Virus record (IMG/VR): IMGVR_UViG_3300021964_000217
Location: 1 to 35,836 of that record
Length of the DNA: 35,836 nt
Direction: 5' to 3' (one strand)
Source of the DNA: a virus
The notes under the pieces were generated by a model, which was given only the letters and a program-made list of their open reading frames with translations, was not told where the DNA came from and ran no database searches. Below, one piece after another: positions 23,533 to 30,509 of the stretch (position 1 is the first letter of the stretch; each line of letters begins with the position of its first letter). A program made the translations under genes and the position numbers.

Positions 23533-24234
23533 ATGTCTGTACTAAAATTCAAATCTAATAAAAACACTGTAGTTATGCCTAACAATCTTGATGCCATGAT
23601 AAGAAGATCTGGTCTGCTTAATAAAGAAGTAGCAGAGCGTAAAGGGATTCGCCCAGAAACAGTATCAAGACATATTAGCGGTGCATTACAATTTACAATT
23701 AAAGATGCTGAAGAATATGCAATGATCCTAGAATGCTCTGCCCAGGATATTTTATTTGTTCAGCACCCTACTTATGTTTTTGGTTATCTTGATAATCATT
23801 TAGTAAATGTAATAACACCAGCTGAAAAACAAAAAGCGTTCTTCTTACCCTTTCCTACTAACGAAACTAGGAAAATTGTGATTTCGCAACACACGGACAA
23901 AGCAAAAAAATGGGCAAATGATAGAATGTATATGTTTGATTCTGCGCCTATTAACAAAGGCGAGGTTGATCCTAACTGTTTTATGACATTAAGCATTTTT
24001 ATGATTGATCGACACACACAACCACAAATGGGCCTTATTTACCCAGAACCAGGCGGCACATATACGATCAGCTCTAACGCTGATTCGCACACTCGTCTAG
24101 ATCAGTCAGTTGTAACTGGTGTTATTGGCCAGCCAGTCAATAAATTATCTGGTTTGAATCTCAAATGGGCGTGTCCTATGATAAGCTGCATAATAAGACC
24201 AGACTTACTTAATGTTGTTGAAAAAAAGTTTTAG
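23533..24234 (+). CDS. Phage repressor (CI-type, 233 aa)
   Basis: The N-terminus has a helix-turn-helix (LDAMIRRSGLLNKEVAERKG, then IRPETVSRHISGA) like that of Cro/C1 regulators, and the next helix (KDAEEYAMILECSAQDIL) is also typical. Residues about 75-233 form a beta-rich domain, as in oligomerising repressors. I do not see a clear Ala-Gly cleavage site or Ser-Lys pair of S24 peptidases, so induction may not use RecA-dependent self-cleavage. Divergent from the cro-like gene, with operators between. Its TAG stop lies within an inverted repeat that leads into the next promoter. Confidence 0.75.
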   Translation: MSVLKFKSNKNTVVMPNNLDAMIRRSGLLNKEVAERKGIRPETVSRHISGALQFTIKDAEEYAMILECSAQDILFVQHPTYVFGYLDNHLVNVITPAEKQKAFFLPFPTNETRKIVISQHTDKAKKWANDRMYMFDSAPINKGEVDPNCFMTLSIFMIDRHTQPQMGLIYPEPGGTYTISSNADSHTRLDQSVVTGVIGQPVNKLSGLNLKWACPMISCIIRPDLLNVVEKKF

Positions 24235-24268
24235 TCAACCCTCTTGACTTTATAAATCAAGCTATAAT
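24233..24268 (+). promoter_or_regulatory. Operator and promoter of the recombination operon
   Basis: TTGACTTTATAAATCAA (24244-24260) matches the phage operator. TATAAT follows at 24263-24268 as a consensus -10 box, though the nearest TTGACT is only 13 bases upstream, so the true -35 box is unclear. An inverted repeat AGTCAA/TTGACT (24233-24249, 5-base spacer) overlaps it and the repressor stop codon. A TTAGGAG ribosome site and ATG at 24299 follow. Confidence 0.6.
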
Positions 24269-24298
24269 AGGATCTTCTAATTCAATTTAGGAGATCTT

Positions 24299-25246
24299 AT
24301 GTCATTTATAGAAACACCAAGATATGCTTCAAGATTTAATTATCTTTGGCACTCAAACCCTAAATCAAAACTAAAATGCAAAGCTTTGTTTGACAAGGTT
24401 CATCTTAGACCAATGGTATCTGATGCCTGGGATATTTATCAGAATTTAAATAATGAAAAACATATTAGAGATAGAGCTTGGATTACTATTGAAAAGTTTG
24501 ATTCAAAGCTAAATGGTCAAGATAATGCAGCTATGGCTGGTGGCCGTACAGTGCAAGAAGCAGCTGATTCTATACTGATTGATAACATAGATCCTGGAGA
24601 AGCTATTGAAGAAGCTATACAAAGCTATAATAAATTTAAATCTCGCACATGGGATGATGGAACAGATGCTAACAAAAAGATTAAGTATGTAGATGAAATA
24701 GAAGCCGTAACAAAAAACGCTGTAGCTGGCTTACAAGAAGCCATGCAAAAAGATAATCAGATTGTTGGTGAAATAGAATACATAAAAAACCTAGCTGGCT
24801 GTGACCTACCACATAATACCAGGCCAGATTATAATAGGCGTGGAGATCTAAAAACTAAATGGTCCAGGATTAGCAAAACATCCAAGTCTGGTTTTGCAGC
24901 TGCAAGCTTACCTAAAAGTTTAACTGGTCCTTTTGAGCAAGCAGCCTTGTACCAGGTAGCTGGTTTCTGGGCGTGTAATGGCGGCCTACCACCCTTCTTA
25001 GTTTATGCAAATGCTTCAGACTACAAAATATTTGACCAGGATAACACACCAGAATTACAAGATGATTACTTAGCCGATATAGTACAAACAATCACCAGAT
25101 CACATAAAGCTACAGAAGAACTGCTGAAAGTAGCACAAGATAAAGATCATTTATTTAAATTAATTGAACCAGACTTTACGAATATCTGCTGGTCTGAGCC
25201 ACCAGTAATTATTGATGAAGCAAAAAAACTATGGGGGATCAAGTGA
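24299..25246 (+). CDS. RecB/Cas4-like PD-(D/E)XK exonuclease (315 aa)
   Basis: The nuclease core is RPDYNRRGDLKTKW (175-188), with Asp177 and the Asp183-x-Lys185 pair, followed by FEQAALYQVAGFW, which holds the Gln214-x3-Tyr218 motif of RecB-family nucleases. Upstream residues (GEIEYIKNL) supply further acidic positions. Together with the annealing protein two genes on, it resembles phage exonuclease/annealase recombination pairs. It starts from an operator-controlled promoter. I infer 5' end resection of phage DNA for recombination. Confidence 0.75.
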   Translation: MSFIETPRYASRFNYLWHSNPKSKLKCKALFDKVHLRPMVSDAWDIYQNLNNEKHIRDRAWITIEKFDSKLNGQDNAAMAGGRTVQEAADSILIDNIDPGEAIEEAIQSYNKFKSRTWDDGTDANKKIKYVDEIEAVTKNAVAGLQEAMQKDNQIVGEIEYIKNLAGCDLPHNTRPDYNRRGDLKTKWSRISKTSKSGFAAASLPKSLTGPFEQAALYQVAGFWACNGGLPPFLVYANASDYKIFDQDNTPELQDDYLADIVQTITRSHKATEELLKVAQDKDHLFKLIEPDFTNICWSEPPVIIDEAKKLWGIK

Positions 25247-25353
25247 AAGATCCCTGGTTATGGATAAGTGAGTTTTTTGGCGCTGTTTTTTTGTTCGCAT
25301 TTTTTTATTTTTTAATTTGGATTCTAGCCATTTTATTTCCAGGAGCTATGTAG
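25231..25353 (+). CDS. Small membrane protein (40 aa)
   Basis: The frame from ATG at 25231 to TAG at 25351 (or GTG at 25243, which overlaps the exonuclease stop as GTGA) encodes MGDQVKDPWLWISEFFGAVF and then one strongly hydrophobic segment rich in Phe, Ile and Leu. One transmembrane helix is expected. A GGAG just before its end serves the next gene. Function unknown. Confidence 0.6.
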   Translation: MGDQVKDPWLWISEFFGAVFLFAFFYFLIWILAILFPGAM

Positions 25354-25689
25354 ATGATAGATATATTAGAAACACCACCTAACATCCATAAAAACGCTAG
25401 AGAAACTGAACAATTAGCCTTGGAGTTTATCTTGCCAAAAATTAAAAAACTTCGCCTGGCTGTCCTTAAATCAATAGCAAGTTCTGGATGGACTGGTGGG
25501 AGAACTGGATCTGAAATTGTAAACGATATTGATGGCTACATTGTATCTGTAAGGCCCAGGTTAACTGAGCTGCATGAGTATGGATTAATAACACCAGGGG
25601 ATAAAAGAAAAAACGCTAGGGGATCTTATGAGTTGTCCTGGTTAATAACAAGTAAAGGTAAACAAGTTGCGGAGATGAATGATGAGTGA
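25354..25689 (+). CDS. Winged-helix DNA-binding protein (111 aa)
   Basis: The layout is helix (REtEQLALEFILPKIKKLRL), helix AVLKSIASSGWTGGRTGSEIV, recognition helix (YIVSVRPRLTELHEYGLI) and wing (TPGDKRKNARGSYELSWLITSKG). It fits the MarR-like winged helix found in phage proteins that govern replication or transcription. Start shares context with the preceding TAG (TAGATG). Role in this operon is unknown. Confidence 0.6.
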   Translation: MIDILETPPNIHKNARETEQLALEFILPKIKKLRLAVLKSIASSGWTGGRTGSEIVNDIDGYIVSVRPRLTELHEYGLITPGDKRKNARGSYELSWLITSKGKQVAEMNDE

Positions 25690-26299
25690 ATTAAAAGATG
25701 TAATGGCTGCTGTGAATGATCTCAATCAATCACATGGCGTAACACAAAAAGGCGGCAAGAAATATACAGAAGTTGCTAAAAGAGTTGAAGCTTTTAGAAC
25801 ACACTTCGGATTGAAGTATGGGATTACAACTAACATAGTTGTCGATAATGAAAAAAGAGTTGTTATTAAAGCTCAAGTATATGATCTATCAAATAAAGAA
25901 ATAGCAGTTGGCGAGGGATATGCAGAAGAAATAAGAGGTAGTTCCCTAGTTAATAAAACTTCAGCTATAGAAAACTGCGAAACGTCTGCAATAGGTAGAG
26001 CTTTAGCAAGCCTAGGATTACATGGCGGTCAATATGCTTCAGTTAATGAAATAGATAAAGCTGAAAACAATGAAAAAAACATTGATGAAAACAAAGACAA
26101 AAATAATGACCAGGAAAAATGGCAAAAAATAACTGAAAATTATTTACGAAATATTGATGAGATGAAGTCACAAAGTATGTGTATGCACTGGTTTAACAAT
26201 AACAAAGATGTTCTTAAAAATATGAAAGCAATAGTTCCAAGAATGTATGGAGAAATCGAGGAACATTATCAAAAAAAACTTAATTCACTACAACAATAG
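25679..26299 (+). CDS. Erf/Rad52-like single-strand annealing protein (206 aa)
   Basis: The core shows KKYTEVAKRVEAFRTHFG, the strand VVIKAQVYDLSNKEIAVGEG, and SSLVNKTSAIENCETSAIGRALASLGLHGG, the characteristic Thr-Ser-Ala/Glu-Thr-Ser-Ala-x-Gly-Arg-Ala-Leu signature of phage Erf/Rad52-type proteins. The tail from about residue 135 is an acidic, Asn/Lys-rich linker (NEKNIDENKDKNNDQEK) with a final helix, like the flexible end that binds SSB or other partners. Two ATG codons (25679 and 25682) are possible. It pairs with the upstream exonuclease. Confidence 0.6.
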   Translation: MMSELKDVMAAVNDLNQSHGVTQKGGKKYTEVAKRVEAFRTHFGLKYGITTNIVVDNEKRVVIKAQVYDLSNKEIAVGEGYAEEIRGSSLVNKTSAIENCETSAIGRALASLGLHGGQYASVNEIDKAENNEKNIDENKDKNNDQEKWQKITENYLRNIDEMKSQSMCMHWFNNNKDVLKNMKAIVPRMYGEIEEHYQKKLNSLQQ

Positions 26300-26307
26300 G
26301 AGCTACT

Positions 26308-26652
26308 ATGGGAAACTCACCACAATTTTCTAATACTAATATAAAATTTCAAAGACCAGTATCATCTTCAGATGACAATATTGGGCAAAAAATCAAAGTA
26401 AGTGTTTGGTTAAACTTTGATAATGGCTGGGATGAAGAAGCAAAAAGACCTCATCCGCCTACAGCAGAACAACAAAAAAGCATTGAAGATATACATAGAC
26501 AAATAAAAGATCTTGGTATGGAGCTTTCTTTGCAGCTGCAAGAATTTGATAGCAAAATGAATATAGCTAGAGCTAGAGCATTTTGTAATGATTTAAGATA
26601 TGAAACAAACCAAGTAAATGAAGGAGTAGTTAATGGTTTTGACGATTTATAA
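26308..26652 (+). CDS. Unknown protein (114 aa) in recombination operon
   Basis: An ATAGGAG ribosome site precedes the ATG by a few bases. The N-terminus is polar (GNSPQFSNTNIKFQRPVSSSDD), then KIKVSVWLNFDNGWDEEAKR may form strands, and the C-terminus is a helix pair (EQQKSIEDIHRQIKDL, then LSLQLQEFDSKMNIARARAF). It could be a small nucleic-acid-binding protein, given its neighbours, but no family is recognised. Confidence 0.6.
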   Translation: MGNSPQFSNTNIKFQRPVSSSDDNIGQKIKVSVWLNFDNGWDEEAKRPHPPTAEQQKSIEDIHRQIKDLGMELSLQLQEFDSKMNIARARAFCNDLRYETNQVNEGVVNGFDDL

Positions 26653-26893
26653 TAAAGCTTTGTTTAATCTTATTGAAACAACACAAATATTATTTGGGCC
26701 ATGTAAGCGTAAAGCATCTGAGTATGCTAGAGTTACTAGGATGGTAAAAGATGGATCTATTAATAGTATAACAGATCGTGGCAGATACTATGTGACAAGA
26801 AAAACATTAGAAGATTTTATGGGATCTGAAGAATCTTTGAATAAAGCTCTGCAAAACTTAGACAATGTTGTAGAGCTTTATCCAGATAATTAA
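26633..26893 (+). CDS. Excisionase-like small protein (86 aa)
   Basis: Residues about 25-65 (KRKASEYARVTRMVKDG, then INSITDRGRYYVTRKTLEDFM) follow the winged-helix plan of Xis/MerR-like proteins: a recognition helix, a beta-turn wing and the closing RKTLEDF helix. It overlaps the preceding gene by 20 bases and its last 4 bases overlap the integrase stop on the other strand. Place next to the integrase supports directionality control; the call is from motif shape and context. Confidence 0.55.
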   Translation: MVLTIYNKALFNLIETTQILFGPCKRKASEYARVTRMVKDGSINSITDRGRYYVTRKTLEDFMGSEESLNKALQNLDNVVELYPDN

Positions 26894-28107
26894 AAGTTGA
26901 TTTGAGCCATATCGTTTTGCAGCTTTTGCTTTCTTGCTAAGTCTTGCATCCAGTGACCATAAGTTCTTTGTGTAATAGCAATGTCACTATGGCCCATAAG
27001 ATTTGATACAGTCCAAACATCATTGCCATAAAACTCTAGCATCTTACTTGCATAGTAATGCCTTAGATCATGCCAGGTTAAGTTCTTATTACTAAGCTGC
27101 CTAACAACTTTTTGCAGCTGTTCACGCCAGGCAGATGTATTAACCATAGTATTATACTTAGTACCAAACACTAAATGTGTTTGAGCTGGTCTGCCTTGCT
27201 TTATGTAAAGCTCTTGCAGCTCCCTCATTAAAGTATTTTTAATTGGTACAGTTCTATTAGATGTCCTGGTTTTAACTCGACCTACACCGCCCTCTACTTT
27301 AATCTTTGCAGCTTTGTTAACTGTGACCTCAAACATTTTAAAATCTATATCTTCCCAGGTCAAAGCTCTTTGCTCACCAGCTCTTAATCCAGTTGAACAA
27401 GCAAACTTATATGCTAGGACGACAGACTTAGGCAAAAGCTTTTCTATATCATGTATGAAATCTGTAGATAACTTTTCCTTTTGCGGCTTGTTCTCCAGGT
27501 CATCATTGAAAGGTCTTTCAATAACAATATCAGACATAGGATTTTCTCTAATGCAGCCACAAACTTTAGCGTGTTTCATAAGTTTGTTAAACATAGATCT
27601 CATAGCAACCAAAGTCTTGTAACTTCTCTTACCTTTTTTACCAGAATTTTCTAATGCTGGGATGATGTAGGTTTTACAATGTTGTGCAGTAAGGTCGCTT
27701 ACTTTTAAATCAGCAACAGTGGTCATACCAATTTTTATTTCTAAAAAACTTTCAAAAACTTTTTTATATGAATCAAAGTATTGCGGAAGCGGCTTACCTT
27801 TTTTCATTCTGGTATATTCTTCCCAGTAAAAATGTCTTAATGGATTATTGTCTTTGATACGTTGATCCCATTCAGCTCGCATCTCATCATCTGGAAATGG
27901 ACCAAGTAAATCTTTGATTGTCCAGGTGAAACTTTCTTGTGAATGTTTATATTCTAATTTTTTAATTTTATCTAAAGCTTGTTCAGCTTCTTCCTTAGTA
28001 TGATAGAACTTTCTAGCTCCACCTACATTTCTAAGATCTAAAAGATAACAAGCTTTGCCTTGCTTTTGTTTACTCTTTTCTAAAGATATTTTTTTATTTT
28101 GTAACAT
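26890..28107 (-). CDS. int: Tyrosine integrase (405 aa)
   Basis: Catalytic residues are in the normal order: Arg242 in TGLRAGEQR, Lys279, HDLRH with His346 and Arg349, His373 in MGHSDIAITQRTYGHW and the nucleophile Tyr383. The N-terminal 60 residues are a basic arm-binding region. I start at the ATG at 28107 because GAGGTG lies 4 bases upstream of it; the ATG at 28119 would add MRCI and has no ribosome site. It is driven by the operator-bearing promoter at 28132-28160 and sits beside attP. Confidence 0.92.
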   Translation of the reverse strand: MLQNKKISLEKSKQKQGKACYLLDLRNVGGARKFYHTKEEAEQALDKIKKLEYKHSQESFTWTIKDLLGPFPDDEMRAEWDQRIKDNNPLRHFYWEEYTRMKKGKPLPQYFDSYKKVFESFLEIKIGMTTVADLKVSDLTAQHCKTYIIPALENSGKKGKRSYKTLVAMRSMFNKLMKHAKVCGCIRENPMSDIVIERPFNDDLENKPQKEKLSTDFIHDIEKLLPKSVVLAYKFACSTGLRAGEQRALTWEDIDFKMFEVTVNKAAKIKVEGGVGRVKTRTSNRTVPIKNTLMRELQELYIKQGRPAQTHLVFGTKYNTMVNTSAWREQLQKVVRQLSNKNLTWHDLRHYYASKMLEFYGNDVWTVSNLMGHSDIAITQRTYGHWMQDLARKQKLQNDMAQINF

Positions 28108-28131
28108 TATACACCTCATAGTTATATTTAT

Positions 28132-28175
28132 AATATGAGAGCCTTGACTATAAAAGTCAAGTGTATTGACGTTAA
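28132..28175 (-). promoter_or_regulatory. Integrase promoter with overlapping operator
   Basis: On the minus strand TTGACT (28160-28155) and CATATT (28137-28132) have a 17-base spacer. TTGACTATAAAAGTCAA (28144-28160) is a 17-bp operator with flanking C and G, making a 7-bp arm on each side. A further half-site, TTGACGTTAA, lies at 28166-28175. The box-spacer sequence resembles the promoter at 19686-19714. Confidence 0.65.
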
Positions 28176-28470
28176 GGTGTAAACTTATTCTCGTAAGGAT
28201 TTAAAATTTACAAAAGTGACATTTACACCCAATTTACACCCAGCATACATAGGCATCAAAAAAACTCAATAAAATCAATGGGAAAAGTGGTGATCCCTAC
28301 GAGATTCGAATGAGTGAACTTCTACTTCTGTGACTATCTATGCTTCTCTAGTCTAGGCTCACCTTACCTTTGTATAATATAAGATAATTAAAGTCAACTT
28401 CAGATAGCTGTAGAGCTTACACCTAATTTACACCTAAATATATTCTAGGTGTAAATTTATTCTCGTAGGG
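28174..28470. other. attP region: tRNA 3' end with flanking arm-type repeats
   Basis: The core on the minus strand, ATTCGAATCTCGTAGGGATC plus ACCA (28311-28288), is the 3' end of a tRNA: T-loop TTCGAAT, T-stem strand CTCGT, acceptor strand AGGGATC, discriminator A and CCA. No matching 5' part is present, so it is not a tRNA gene but the attP core copy that restores the host tRNA. Arm-type sites, consensus AGGTGTAAA, flank it: 28175-28183, 28221-28240 (two, inverted), 28417-28434 (two, inverted) and 28447-28455. The tRNA identity cannot be fixed from the half. Confidence 0.75.
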
Positions 28471-28562
28471 CAATTTTTGGTGGGATCTTTAAAATGTGGG
28501 GAAACGTCATAATCGCATATATATTAGTGGCGATTTAAGAGTCATACAGAAGCGAAAACAAT
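28471..28562. other. Short intergenic stretch between attP and the late-operon end
   Basis: No gene is visible. It holds the half-operator-like ACGTCAT (about 28504-28510) and a short inverted repeat AATCGC/GCGATT (about 28512-28535). The late-operon terminator hairpin lies at its right edge. Confidence 0.4.
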
Positions 28563-28584
28563 TCTAGGTTAAATCATACCTAGA
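28551..28584 (-). terminator. Putative terminator at the end of the late operon
   Basis: Arms TCTAGGT (28563-28569) and ACCTAGA (28578-28584) make a 7-bp perfect stem with an 8-base loop, followed on the minus strand by ATTGTTTT. It includes the stop codon of the last small basic gene. The U-rich part is short, so strength is uncertain. Confidence 0.5.
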
Positions 28585-28723
28585 CTTTTTTCTTTTTCTT
28601 TGGAAAACCAGCTTTCATGTTCGCATAAGCTTTAGGAGTAATGGTACTTTTCTTTTTGCTACGAGAAATACCTTTCTTTTTTCTGGCATTTATATTTGCA
28701 TAAAGTCCTGGTTTTTTAGCCAT
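28580..28723 (-). CDS. Small Lys-rich protein (47 aa)
   Basis: It reads ATG at 28723 to TAG at 28580 and begins MAKKPGLYANINARKKKG, continuing SRSKKKSTITPKAYANMKAG and ending in a Lys run. Small proteins starting MAKK-GLYANI followed by basic residues are known from many phages. Strong positive charge suggests nucleic acid or virion DNA binding. Role unknown. Confidence 0.7.
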   Translation of the reverse strand: MAKKPGLYANINARKKKGISRSKKKSTITPKAYANMKAGFPKKKKKV

Positions 28724-28735
28724 AATAATTACTCC

Positions 28736-28843
28736 CTATTTCTTTTTTTTAGACATCATTATTTTTTTTTGTAATGTAGGCGGTAATGTTTTTTGTTTTT
28801 TTGTAAGTGCTTTTTTCATAGGTTTCTTTTTTCCATATGCCAT
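28736..28843 (-). CDS. Small Lys-rich protein (35 aa)
   Basis: The ATG at 28843 lies directly after the stop of the DUF6321-like gene and the frame ends with TAG at 28736. The product begins MAYGKKKPMKKALTKKQKTL, then PPTLQKKIMMSKKKK. It is one of three consecutive basic small genes. No family is known to me; the tight spacing supports it. Confidence 0.55.
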   Translation of the reverse strand: MAYGKKKPMKKALTKKQKTLPPTLQKKIMMSKKKK

Positions 28844-29104
28844 TTAAGCTTTCCTTTTCTTGTTTTTGTTTGCAAAGTTTTTAGCTGCGGCTACAGATCC
28901 AAAACCCCATTTCTTTAATGCCAAAGCTTTCCTGGTTGGTTTGCCTTTAGCATCTTTCATAGGACCTTTCATTCCAGCGAACCTTGCAGCAAAAGATATT
29001 CGCCTAGGATTAGTGCCTTTATTTACTGGAGCTTTAACACCATAATGTTTTCTTCCAGCTGCATTTAAGCCACCTTTTGGATTCTGATATTTTTTAAGAG
29101 CCAT
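28844..29104 (-). CDS. DUF6321-like basic protein (86 aa)
   Basis: The sequence has GGLNAAGRKHYGVKAPVNKG, then NPRRISFAARFAGMKGPMKD and RKALALKKWGFGSVAAAKNF, the DUF6321 pattern common in marine podoviruses and cyanophages. It is very basic with a Lys/Arg tail. Function in those phages is not known to me. It overlaps the endolysin gene by 11 bases. Confidence 0.75.
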   Translation of the reverse strand: MALKKYQNPKGGLNAAGRKHYGVKAPVNKGTNPRRISFAARFAGMKGPMKDAKGKPTRKALALKKWGFGSVAAAKNFANKNKKRKA

Positions 29105-29546
29105 CTATTAATCCTTTGCGATAGCCATTTAATCTATCAAATGTAAGAAGTTCACCTCTAGGATCATCAGCTATAGAGCAGTGTACCCAGCCACTATTAC
29201 CACCAGTATAACATTCAAGAATGAGCTGATCATATTCCAGTTTGTCTTTTATGTAATGACAAAGATCCCAGTTAGATATACCAGGAACTTCAAAGTCTGC
29301 TGCCTGGCCTTTACAATGCTGACTTTTTTTTGAGCTACCTATAGCAATAGACAATTCTGGACAACGATAACCAGAGCTAACAGTAAAAGGTATTTTGTAA
29401 TGATCTCGTATTGGTTGCAAAATTTTTTCAGCTAAAATTTTTAGATAATATATTTCATCTGCACCAGGATTATTATTTATATCTCGGCGTTCAGCTGTTT
29501 GACTTTTAATTAATTCTTTAATTGAAAAATTATTTGATAACATCAT
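29094..29546 (-). CDS. M15-family peptidase, endolysin (150 aa)
   Basis: Zinc ligands of the M15 D-Ala-D-Ala carboxypeptidase family are visible: SKKSQHCKGQAADF with His77 and Asp84, and SGWVHCS with His122. SSGYRCPELS is the usual motif before the first zinc site. The length is that of stand-alone M15 endolysins. It should cut peptide cross-links of peptidoglycan for lysis. No signal peptide is seen; the holin-like gene immediately upstream in the same operon suggests holin-dependent release. Confidence 0.85.
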   Translation of the reverse strand: MMLSNNFSIKELIKSQTAERRDINNNPGADEIYYLKILAEKILQPIRDHYKIPFTVSSGYRCPELSIAIGSSKKSQHCKGQAADFEVPGISNWDLCHYIKDKLEYDQLILECYTGGNSGWVHCSIADDPRGELLTFDRLNGYRKGLIDGS

Positions 29547-29617
29547 TTTGGCTAAAATCTCCAGGTCTAATCATACCAGGACAATTAGTTACGTTGCTCC
29601 TGGCGCATCTGAGAAGG

Positions 29618-29995
29618 TTATTTTTTTTTAAATTTGTCTAAACCTTTTAATCCAAGGCCAGCAAGGATCGTTACATACAAAACATTCTGATACCAATCTG
29701 GTAACTCATTTAATCTTTGAAAGCCTTGTTGAACTATATCTTCCATACCTGGAATAAAGACCAAGATTACTGGGATTAAAACTATTACAGTAATGATCTC
29801 ATCTTTGTATGAGTTTTGTGTACTTTGCGCCATGATAAGTTCCCACTTGCTATCATGTGTCGCAGCAGTTTTCATAACCTCGGCTTCTGCTTCAGCCTTT
29901 GCTTTAGCTACAGCTCCCTTTGCTTTAGTCTGCTCTATCTTGGATTCCATAAAGCTAGATGCAAGGGATGCAAGCGGTGTTAAAAATTGTAACAT
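29618..29995 (-). CDS. Holin-like membrane protein (125 aa)
   Basis: The first half is an amphipathic helix with an Ala/Lys/Glu run (TKAKGAVAKAKAEAEAEVM). The second half has two hydrophobic segments (about residues 67-84, IITVIVLIPVILVFIPG, and 102-117, NVLYVTILAGLGLKGLD), and a basic tail. Phage proteins of this layout often lie just before endolysin genes. The holin role is inferred from topology and neighbours. The last GATC site before the site-free block falls inside this gene (29795). Confidence 0.6.
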   Translation of the reverse strand: MLQFLTPLASLASSFMESKIEQTKAKGAVAKAKAEAEAEVMKTAATHDSKWELIMAQSTQNSYKDEIITVIVLIPVILVFIPGMEDIVQQGFQRLNELPDWYQNVLYVTILAGLGLKGLDKFKKK

Positions 29996-29997
29996 AA

Positions 29998-30315
29998 TTA
30001 TTTCCTATTCATAAAAGCTGAAGCTCCCATGTAAGCAGCTACGATACCACCACCAGTAATATAAAATAGGTTTGATATATCTGCTAAAGCTTCTACTCTT
30101 GGTATCTCAACAACAAACATAGCAGCAGTGAACAATCCCATAGCAACAAGGCTTGCTGTTGCCATACGTCTTTGCGCTCTTTGTTTTCTTAAATCATGCT
30201 CAAGTTTTTTTATTTCGGTGACATGGCTAAGTTCTTCATCAGATACAATGCCGTCACCATCTTCGTCATACTCAGCATAAATAGATTCTTTTTGTAATTT
30301 CTTCTGAGCCATCAA
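29998..30315 (-). CDS. Membrane protein with EF-hand-like loop (105 aa)
   Basis: The EF-hand-like loop is EYDEDGDGIVSDEEL, with Asp17, Asp19, Asp21 and Glu28 at the calcium positions. It is followed by a basic coiled segment (EIKKLEHDLRKQRAQRR) and two hydrophobic segments (about 52-70 and 82-100). It might anchor in the inner membrane and sense or bind calcium; no function is known. First gene inside the site-free block at 29.8-33.9 kb. Confidence 0.7.
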   Translation of the reverse strand: MMAQKKLQKESIYAEYDEDGDGIVSDEELSHVTEIKKLEHDLRKQRAQRRMATASLVAMGLFTAAMFVVEIPRVEALADISNLFYITGGGIVAAYMGASAFMNRK

Positions 30316-30509
30316 TACACCTTTACTTTTTCTTTATCCACAAATGGTACGAGCTTACATATACACTCATATGTTTGTGGCTTATCGTCTTTCATAAAAG
30401 TTTGTTGGTTGAGTTTATCTTTGTAATCTACGCAATGATTTACGTTTTGGAAGTAAATACCACCAGTAGCAATACCATTCATAGTGCAAGCAAGTAGGAA
30501 AGCTGTCAT
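30312..30509 (-). CDS. Small secreted or lipoprotein-like protein (65 aa)
   Basis: It begins MTAFLLACTMNGIATGGIYF, a short hydrophobic start with Cys8 that could be a signal or lipobox. The rest has Cys residues (VNHCVDYKD, YECICKL) that could pair in the periplasm. Overlaps both neighbours by 4 bases. It may be a spanin-type or superinfection protein, but there is no proof. Confidence 0.55.
   Translation of the reverse strand: MTAFLLACTMNGIATGGIYFQNVNHCVDYKDKLNQQTFMKDDKPQTYECICKLVPFVDKEKVKVY

Noticed and set aside
28288-28311. A phage-coded tRNA gene
   Set aside because: Only the T-loop, one T-stem strand, one acceptor strand and CCA are present; no matching 5' half exists, so it is an attachment core.
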